Source: JAVVSR01 sp036654095 (lineage in GTDB: Bacteria > Bacillota > Clostridia > Christensenellales > CAG-917). Taken from it: a stretch of DNA of 39,110 nt. The notes beneath the pieces were generated by a model. That model saw only the letters and a program-made list of their open reading frames with translations. It searched no databases and had not been told where the DNA came from. Made by a program: the position numbers and the translations under genes. The stretch covers positions 1 through 39,110 of the forward strand of contig JAVVSR010000014.1 in NCBI GenBank assembly GCA_036654095.1, written 5' to 3'. This document shows, in pieces, positions 33,074 to 39,110 of this stretch. Each line of letters starts with the position of its first letter. Positions within the stretch are counted from its first letter, which is position 1.

Positions 33074-34135
33074 ATGGTAAATTTGAAAAAACTTATTAGC
33101 GAGCCTATTTTTTTCGAGCGCAACCGTGTGTTTCGAGTATACCTAGGCGGTCTTTCATACGGCGATATTTTTGATACTGACGAAAAATCTGACACGATGT
33201 TTCCCGAGGAGTGGGTAGCAAGCAAGGTTCGCGCTATTAACCCCAAATATTTTGGCGCGCGCGATGGCGTTTCCGTTATTAAGGGTACAAATATTTATTT
33301 TGATGACCTACTAAGCAAGTATTCCGACAAGCTTTTAGGTGGTCGAAAATATGACTGTTTGGTAAAATTTTTAGATAGCGCAATAAGGCTTCCGCTGCAA
33401 GTTCATCCAACACCTGAATTTTCAAAAAAATATTTTAATATTAGTTACGGGAAAACAGAGGCGTGGCTAGTCATCGCAACTCGTCCAAACGCAAAAATAT
33501 TTTTTGGGTTTAATGACAAAATCTCTGTTGCAAAATTGTCTGAATTAGAAGAAAAAAGTTTAGTTGAAAAAGATATTATGTCAAGCGTACTCGCATCTGT
33601 CGACGCAAAAGTAGGCGACATCTATTTAATACGCGCTGGGCTCGTGCACGCTATTGGCGCAGGCTGTACAATTATTGAAATTCAAGAACCAACAGATTTT
33701 ACAATTCAGCCTGAAAACTGGTGTGGAAACTATAAAATATCAGAAGAAGAAAAATATATTGGGCTTAGCAAGCATACCGCACTTTCGTGTTTTAATTTTG
33801 ATTTATACGGCCAAAAAGCTGTTAGTTCGGCTAAAATAACTCCTAAACTTGAAATTGATACATTGTCTTATAAAAAAGAAAATTTAATTACCTATGATGA
33901 CACTCCTTGTTTTTCGCTTAATCGACATACTTTGTCAAAAGGTTCGCTTGTAATGAATTATGCGCCGTCGGTTTGGATAACGCTCTCGGGCGAAGCAATC
34001 ATTTCCTATGGTGATTATAAAAAGCAAGTAAAAAAAGGCGACTATTGGTTTTTGCCCTATTCAGCTGAAAATAAATTTTCAGTATCGTCTGACGACTGTG
34101 TTTTAGTGGAATGTCTGCCTAGTTTGCAAATATAG
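33074..34135 (+). CDS. manA: Class I mannose-6-phosphate isomerase
   Basis: Protein of 353 residues. Converts mannose-6-phosphate to fructose-6-phosphate. Zinc-site motifs: LQVHP, GKTEAW and the VHAIGAG loop. A C-terminal cupin-like region follows (ITLSGEAIISYGDY, then VKKGDYWFLP). The start is ATG 33074 after GAGGTG; the frame extends to 33017 but overlaps the promoter. It fits with the downstream symporter and beta-mannosidase as the entry of mannose into glycolysis. Confidence 0.93.
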   Translation: MVNLKKLISEPIFFERNRVFRVYLGGLSYGDIFDTDEKSDTMFPEEWVASKVRAINPKYFGARDGVSVIKGTNIYFDDLLSKYSDKLLGGRKYDCLVKFLDSAIRLPLQVHPTPEFSKKYFNISYGKTEAWLVIATRPNAKIFFGFNDKISVAKLSELEEKSLVEKDIMSSVLASVDAKVGDIYLIRAGLVHAIGAGCTIIEIQEPTDFTIQPENWCGNYKISEEEKYIGLSKHTALSCFNFDLYGQKAVSSAKITPKLEIDTLSYKKENLITYDDTPCFSLNRHTLSKGSLVMNYAPSVWITLSGEAIISYGDYKKQVKKGDYWFLPYSAENKFSVSSDDCVLVECLPSLQI

Positions 34136-34235
34136 CCAAAAAAATCTTAATTTAAGTTTAGTTTTACTTAGGATATCTTTTAATTAAGAAGTTCTTTTTT
34201 TCATTACATAAAAATTACTTTTATATTTTGCGATT

Positions 34236-34270
34236 TTAGTTTGACTTATCCAAGCAAACTAAGTTAAAAT
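34236..34270 (+). promoter_or_regulatory. Promoter and palindromic operator of the symporter gene
   Basis: -35 TTGACT (34241-34246), 18 bp, -10 TAAAAT (34265-34270). A perfect inverted repeat TTAGTTTG (34236-34243) and CAAACTAA (34255-34262) spans -35 and spacer, a likely repressor site. The regulator is not in the window. Confidence 0.6.
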
Positions 34271-34300
34271 GTATTTATTATATAAATAAGGGGTTTGTTG

Positions 34301-35866
34301 ATGGAAAAAATATCTCACGTGACATCTGGCAAAAAACTTTCTAATCAAAATTTATGGACGTTTTCATTAGGTGGTATTGGCCGCGATATGTCATACAGTT
34401 TGTGGAATGGCTCGCTGTTATTGTGCATTATGTATACAAAGGGTATTGATGCGAAACAGCTTTCAACAATTTTAATTATGATGGCTCTTTGCCGAATTTG
34501 GGACGCTGTCAATGACCCTATTATGGGCGGAATTATTGAACGTACGCGCACCAAGATGGGCAAATTTAAGCCTTGGATAATAAGTGGCGCGATTTCCAAC
34601 GCGCTTATCACTTTTACTATTTTCGCAGTTCCTTTGCGCGGGGAAGCGTTTGTTATATTTTTCCCGTTTGCCTACTTGCTTTGGGATATATCGTTTACAA
34701 TGAACGACATCGGCTACTGGTCAATGCTTCCCTCGCTTACAAGCAACGACACCGACCGCAACAAGCTTACAACGCTAGCTAACCTATGCGCTGGCATTGG
34801 CGGAGGTATTGCAGGTATTATAATACCCACATTTACCACTGGCGCGCTGGCGATTAAAGGCAACGCTATTGCAGGTTTTACAATTATTGCGGGTATCATT
34901 GGCGTATGCTTTATTGGGTTTCAACTGCTAACAACACTTTGCGTAAAGGAAAAAGAATTGCCGCCTTTGCGCCCAGAAGATAAAATTGGTTTTAAGGCAA
35001 TGTTTAAAGTTATTTTAAAAAATGACCAACTTCTTTGGATAGCCTGTGTTATGATTTTTTATAACTTAGGAAGTTCGCTATATTTTGCGTCCACTGCAAA
35101 CTACATTCTTTTCCGCTTTGGTTACGAGGGCGCGAACGTTGCCCTGTTTGGTACTTTAGGAGGATTACTTGGCGGTATATCAATATTATATCCGTGGTTT
35201 TCAAAAAGATTTAGTCGCAAACAAATATCTATGTGCTCAATAAGTGTCACAAGCGTTGGCTATGTTTTAATGTTTATTCTCGGCGCGGCGACCTCTTCAA
35301 CAAACAACTCGGGCCTCGTGTTTTTCGGCCTCATTTTGACAAGCTCTATTATTATGGTTGGACAAACAATGTTCTATATGGTGCTTACCATATCCATTGC
35401 CAACACGATTGAGTACAATGAATGGAAATCAGGAAAACGAGATGAAGGCATAATCTTTTCAGTTAGACCATTTATGGCAAAGATAGGCAGCTCGCTAGTT
35501 GTACTAACGCAAGCAATTATTTACAGTATACTTGGTGTCGCAAATTATACAAAAGCTATTTCGGACATCGAAAACGAAGCCAACATTATGCTAGGCAATG
35601 GCGCGGCTGAAAGTGTCGTCGCAAAATTTAAGGAAGATAGCGTACGTTTAATATTGCAACAAGTACCTGACGACATCAAGGTTTGGATGTTATTTGGACT
35701 TACCATAATACCTATGGTTTTTGTAATTACGGGCTATCTGATTTGGCGTAAAAAGTTTATGATAGACGAGGATTTATACGCTAAGATGGTTAATGAAAAC
35801 GAATCGCGCCATTTAGATAATCTTGACGGCTTGACCGAAAACGCTGCAACTTCGACAATCGCGTAA
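34301..35866 (+). CDS. GPH-family sugar:cation symporter (MelB-like)
   Basis: Protein of 521 residues with about 12 membrane segments. The hallmark RIWDAVNDPIMGG carries the two Asp that bind cation and sugar in MelB; WxxLPSLTSNDTDRNKL-like loop (YWSMLPSLTSNDTDRNK) is also typical. Imports glycosides or oligosaccharides with Na+ or H+. The context (beta-mannosidase 260 bp downstream, manA upstream) suggests mannosides. Start ATG 34301, 7 nt after AAGGGG; two TTG codons just upstream are less likely starts. Confidence 0.9.
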   Translation: MEKISHVTSGKKLSNQNLWTFSLGGIGRDMSYSLWNGSLLLCIMYTKGIDAKQLSTILIMMALCRIWDAVNDPIMGGIIERTRTKMGKFKPWIISGAISNALITFTIFAVPLRGEAFVIFFPFAYLLWDISFTMNDIGYWSMLPSLTSNDTDRNKLTTLANLCAGIGGGIAGIIIPTFTTGALAIKGNAIAGFTIIAGIIGVCFIGFQLLTTLCVKEKELPPLRPEDKIGFKAMFKVILKNDQLLWIACVMIFYNLGSSLYFASTANYILFRFGYEGANVALFGTLGGLLGGISILYPWFSKRFSRKQISMCSISVTSVGYVLMFILGAATSSTNNSGLVFFGLILTSSIIMVGQTMFYMVLTISIANTIEYNEWKSGKRDEGIIFSVRPFMAKIGSSLVVLTQAIIYSILGVANYTKAISDIENEANIMLGNGAAESVVAKFKEDSVRLILQQVPDDIKVWMLFGLTIIPMVFVITGYLIWRKKFMIDEDLYAKMVNENESRHLDNLDGLTENAATSTIA

Positions 35867-36051
35867 CAACTTTAATTAAATAACAATTTTTTTATTTTTC
35901 AATCATTTGCTAATACAAACTATTATATTTTAGTTTTTTATCGCAACGTGATACGTCGTTTATTTCCATAATAACTTTTAGCTATCCGATAACGAAAATA
36001 TAATTATGCTAAATACATAAATAATAAAAACTATCGGTCGGACAAAAAGTA

Positions 36052-36080
36052 TTGTCAAAAAATTTTAAATAGTATACTAT
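36052..36080 (+). promoter_or_regulatory. Promoter of the beta-mannosidase gene
   Basis: -35 TTGTCA (36052-36057), 17 bp, -10 TACTAT (36075-36080); leader of about 42 nt. Confidence 0.6.
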
Positions 36081-36128
36081 ATTAGTCGCGAGGCAAATAC
36101 TACGTTTACCTTTGCACACTGGAGAAAT

Positions 36129-38672
36129 ATGCAAAATATTCAACTTTCGGGCGAATGGCTTTTTAAGGACGATAAAAATGACTGTTGGTTAAGCGCCGAA
36201 GCGCCATGTTCGCAATATGGCGGTTTACTAAAACTAGGCAAAATCCCCGACTCTTTTATCGGAACAAATGAAAAAGCGGTTTTTTGGGCAGGCAACAGTA
36301 ATTGGCAATTTAAAAAATCGTTCAGTATTGATGAAACTTTTTTGTCATATCGTAAAGTCGAAATAGTTTACGATATGTTAGATACTCTTTGCAGCGTTTC
36401 AATAAACGGGGAAAAGGCTTTTTCGTCATCAAATATGCATTTGGGTGGAAGATTTGATATCAAAAAGTTTTTAAAAGTAGGCGACAATGAAATTTCAATA
36501 TTTTTTGAAAATCCAGTCGCCTATATAAAAAAAGCGCAACAGTTAGACAAAATGCCAAAAAATATGAATGGCCTTTCGGGTGTTTCTCACATTAGAAAAG
36601 CGCAGTGTCATTTTGGTTGGGATTGGGGCGCTACTTTACCCGTTGTTGGGATAACGCGAGGTATTTGGCTTGAAGCATATAATTTTGCCGTTAGTCAAAT
36701 AAATATTCATCAACTTCACGAAGATAATAAAGTTACACTTTCGGTTGAAGTGTTGAGCGACACGCAAAATATCCCCGGAACTATGCTATTTCTTGATTTA
36801 GCTAATCCATTGGGAAAAGTAATTTTAAACAAAGCGCAAGCATTAAAAAATAAAAATAGTTTTGTTTTTGAAGTTAAAAATCCAGAACTTTGGTGGACAA
36901 ATGATTTGTCGGATAACGATGAACAGCCTCTGTATGAAATACGCGCTTACATTGTTAAAGACGAAAAAGTTGAATACAAATCATTTAAATATATTGGCCT
37001 AAGAACTATCGAACTTTGCAGAGATGCCGATGAATTTGGCCACCAATTCCAATTTAAAATCAATGGTGTTCCGCTTTTTATTAAGGGCGCAAATTGGATA
37101 CCTCCCGACTGCATAATTGAACGCTTTAGCGCAGATAAGCTTAATTATTTTATAAATTCGGTAAAGTACGCAAATATGAATATGCTTAGAGTTTGGGGTG
37201 GCGGATATTATGAAAGCGATGCTTTTTATGATGCCTGTGACCGCAGCGGTATTTTAGTTTGGCAAGATTTTTGTTTTGCCTGCGCGCCTTATCCTTTTTA
37301 TAATGAGCCATTTTTGGAAAGTGTAAAAAATGAAGTAAACTACAATGTTTTGCGACTAAAACATCACGCCTGTTTGGCCGTTTGGTCGGGCAACAATGAA
37401 ATTGAAGCAATGAGCTTAGTATGGCGAAGTAAGCGAAAGCTAATTGAATGGACTGAACGATTTTTTTATAAACTTCTGCCTTCCCAATTAGCGGAACTTG
37501 ATGGAGTAACGCCCTATATTGTTGGGTCGCCAGCAGGTGACAGTTATCTGAAAAACATAAACAGCGACGGCACAGGCGACACTCATTTGTGGCACGTTTG
37601 GCATGGTTTGCGACCTTTAAATTATTATCAAAAGCGCTATACACGTTTTTGTAGCGAGTTTGGGCTTGAGTCGCTTTGCGACATAAAAACAATATCGACC
37701 TTTGCTACTGAAAAAGACTTTTCGCTCAATTCAGAGGTTTTAAAGGCGCATCAGAAGTGTTTAAGTGGCAATTCTAAAATATTGTTCTATATGAGCACTA
37801 AATTTCGGCTACCAAAAAAGTTTGAAGATATTGTTTACCTATCACAGTTAGTTCAAAACGAATGTGTTGCTGACGCAACCGAACATTGGCGCAGAAATCG
37901 CGGTCGATGCAACGGTTCAATGTTTTGGCAACTCAACGATTGTTGGCCTGTCACAAGTTGGTCAAGTATTGATTACTTTGGTAGATACAAAGCGTTACAG
38001 TATCGCGCGCGCCACTTTAACGCGCCTCAATCTGTTTCCATTTTAAACACTAAAAATGGTGCAGAACTTTATGTAATTAATGATAAAACTACTCCTCTAT
38101 ACGGTTCTCTTTATTGCAAATTGTTTTCGTTTGACAAAACTATTTTGTTTGAACGTACAATTTCTTTTGAAGTTCCAAAAACTTCAGCGAAATTAGTTTT
38201 CCCACTTGACCTGAAAAATAAAATCAAATCCTGCCACGCAAACTGCGCGCTATATGTCAAGTTGACAAACAATGACGGCAAACTTTTAAATGAAAAGACA
38301 TCATTGTTTATGCCTGAAAAAAATCTTGCGCTTCCAAATCCGCATATTAAGTTTGAAACGACTTTTGAAAATGGTTTTGCTTTAATAACTCTTTCCGCCG
38401 AAAACTATGCTAGATTTGTAAAACTTGATTTACTTGATAGTTATAAACCTTTTTCAGATAACTTTTTTGACTTGTTTCCAGGCGATAAAAAAACCATCGC
38501 GATTGAAATTCCCGACGGAATGTTACAAGATGATTTTATTAAAAATTTATCGGTTACTAGCCTTTATTCCGTTGAGCCAATCGGCGGACGTATGCACGAT
38601 TTTACCATTCGACAAAAAATACGTTTTAATCCAATAAATATCGGGCAATATATTGCATACTTTTTTACCTAA
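36129..38672 (+). CDS. GH2 beta-mannosidase
   Basis: Protein of 847 residues, typical for bacterial and animal GH2 beta-mannosidases. An N-terminal jelly-roll (about 1-185) contains CHFGWDWGATLP, followed by an Ig-like domain, a (beta/alpha)8 barrel from about 300, and C-terminal beta domains. The acid/base is Glu424 in WSGNNE and the nucleophile Glu510 in FCSEFGLESL. NMLRVWGGGYYESDAFYDACD is the family barrel motif. No signal peptide, so it cleaves imported beta-1,4-mannosides in the cytoplasm to mannose. Start ATG after GGAGAAAT. Monocistronic, ended by a strong terminator. Confidence 0.93.
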   Translation: MQNIQLSGEWLFKDDKNDCWLSAEAPCSQYGGLLKLGKIPDSFIGTNEKAVFWAGNSNWQFKKSFSIDETFLSYRKVEIVYDMLDTLCSVSINGEKAFSSSNMHLGGRFDIKKFLKVGDNEISIFFENPVAYIKKAQQLDKMPKNMNGLSGVSHIRKAQCHFGWDWGATLPVVGITRGIWLEAYNFAVSQINIHQLHEDNKVTLSVEVLSDTQNIPGTMLFLDLANPLGKVILNKAQALKNKNSFVFEVKNPELWWTNDLSDNDEQPLYEIRAYIVKDEKVEYKSFKYIGLRTIELCRDADEFGHQFQFKINGVPLFIKGANWIPPDCIIERFSADKLNYFINSVKYANMNMLRVWGGGYYESDAFYDACDRSGILVWQDFCFACAPYPFYNEPFLESVKNEVNYNVLRLKHHACLAVWSGNNEIEAMSLVWRSKRKLIEWTERFFYKLLPSQLAELDGVTPYIVGSPAGDSYLKNINSDGTGDTHLWHVWHGLRPLNYYQKRYTRFCSEFGLESLCDIKTISTFATEKDFSLNSEVLKAHQKCLSGNSKILFYMSTKFRLPKKFEDIVYLSQLVQNECVADATEHWRRNRGRCNGSMFWQLNDCWPVTSWSSIDYFGRYKALQYRARHFNAPQSVSILNTKNGAELYVINDKTTPLYGSLYCKLFSFDKTILFERTISFEVPKTSAKLVFPLDLKNKIKSCHANCALYVKLTNNDGKLLNEKTSLFMPEKNLALPNPHIKFETTFENGFALITLSAENYARFVKLDLLDSYKPFSDNFFDLFPGDKKTIAIEIPDGMLQDDFIKNLSVTSLYSVEPIGGRMHDFTIRQKIRFNPINIGQYIAYFFT

Positions 38673-38684
38673 CATTTATTTGAA

Positions 38685-38725
38685 AAATAAAAAGCCACTG
38701 ACATTGTCAGTGGCTTTATTTTTAA
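38685..38725. terminator. Bidirectional terminator
   Basis: 12-bp stem AAAGCCACTGAC (38691-38702) and GTCAGTGGCTTT (38706-38717), flanked by an A run and a T run. It serves both the mannosidase and the convergent gene at the right edge. Confidence 0.9.
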
Positions 38726-38734
38726 TATTACTAC

Positions 38735-39110
38735 TTATTTACTTTTTGACGGATTACGTTTTGGAGCCGACTGTCCAGCAGGATTAAACGCGCGAGTATC
38801 CTTTCTAACTGAAGGCTTGCCCTCAAATTTTGGTGGACGAGGAGCCGACCTAGCATCTGCCCTTGCTTCCAAATCCTTACGCTTATATTCAGCTTTTTTA
38901 GGGCTTTCGGCTGGCTTTTTATAGCCATCTTTACCATAAGTTACGCTTTCCGACCTCTCAACAGAATTTGACGTTGTCGACCTTGAAGCATATGGTTTGC
39001 GAGCCGCGCTTGAACCCTCGGCGCGTGCAGGTCTATCGCCATACGGTCTACGCGCTTCACTTGAACCCTCGGCGCGTGCAGGTCTATCGCCATACGGTCT
39101 ACGAGCTTCA
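38735..39110 (-). CDS. C-terminal tail of a basic, repeat-bearing protein (partial)
   Basis: The frame is open from the window edge to a TAA at 38735, 124 residues. It starts with two 17-residue repeats (EARRPYGDRPARAEGSS), then a worn third copy (AARKPYASRS), then a Lys/Arg/Pro/Ser-rich tail ending NPSKSK. A DNA period of 51 bp underlies the repeats. Low-complexity basic RGG-like tails of this kind are often found on clostridial RNA helicases and pseudouridine synthases, but the catalytic part is outside the window, so I name no function. A different open frame on the same strand (38731-38937) is a shadow. Confidence 0.75.
   Translation of the reverse strand, partial: EARRPYGDRPARAEGSSEARRPYGDRPARAEGSSAARKPYASRSTTSNSVERSESVTYGKDGYKKPAESPKKAEYKRKDLEARADARSAPRPPKFEGKPSVRKDTRAFNPAGQSAPKRNPSKSK

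Noticed and set aside
38731..38937. 68-residue minus-strand open frame
   Set aside because: The neighbouring frame is open to the window edge and carries in-frame 51-bp repeats; this one is a shadow.

Overview
The window looks like a draft scaffold (it holds one 100-N gap) from an anaerobic, low-GC Bacillota of the Clostridia type. The evidence is AT-rich intergenic DNA, strong AGGAGG-like ribosome sites, consensus sigma-A promoters (TTGACA-17-TATAAT), a sensory [FeFe]-hydrogenase/SpoIIE-phosphatase operon headed by Rex, YitT, DegV and XRE-membrane regulators, and a Gram-positive-type PurF. There is no phage, CRISPR array, tRNA or rRNA. I cannot name the genus.

Left part (1-7.0 kb): a large surface-type protein with an SdrD-B-like domain and a DUF11 repeat but no signal peptide (238-1923, minus). 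It is followed by an AT-rich stretch with a 17-bp tandem repeat and a strong terminator. Then comes the leftward operon rex - (dead ferredoxin) - [2Fe-2S] ferredoxin - HydS-type hydrogenase - SpoIIE phosphatase (6724-2600). It reads as a redox/H2 sensing relay: Rex senses NADH/NAD+, the ferredoxin and the PAS-bearing hydrogenase sense electron pressure, and the phosphatase is the output. Between rex and the live ferredoxin gene lies a previously hidden pseudogene of a second ferredoxin paralogue.

Middle (7.0-23.4 kb): a 1508-residue lipoprotein with six Ig-like domains and several C-terminal beta modules; two overlapping YitT membrane genes; a DUF2804 protein; a MATE transporter; a GH36 alpha-galactosidase co-directional with purA; an XRE regulator with a membrane anchor that is probably leaderless; DegV; purF.

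Right part (23.5-39.1 kb): a scaffold gap at a heptanucleotide repeat; a GH27 alpha-galactosidase with a domain inserted in its barrel; a THUMP RNA methyltransferase; a cytidylate-kinase-like protein; a small membrane protein; the thyA-folA pair; a COG2509 FAD protein preceded by what looks like a guanine-class purine riboswitch with a shortened L3 loop; divergent fructokinase and mannose-6-phosphate isomerase genes; a GPH sugar:cation symporter; a GH2 beta-mannosidase; and the C-terminal tail of a basic repeat protein running off the right edge.

Two alpha-galactosidases, a beta-mannosidase, a GPH symporter, ManA and a fructokinase together suggest use of short galactomannan or mannoside oligosaccharides inside the cell: none of the three glycosidases shows a signal peptide. 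The most interesting points are the variant purine riboswitch on an uncharacterised flavoprotein gene, the decayed ferredoxin in the HydS operon, short tandem repeats at the 3' ends of three transcription units, and unusual translation starts (the leaderless regulator, and a MATE start codon touching a terminator U-tract).
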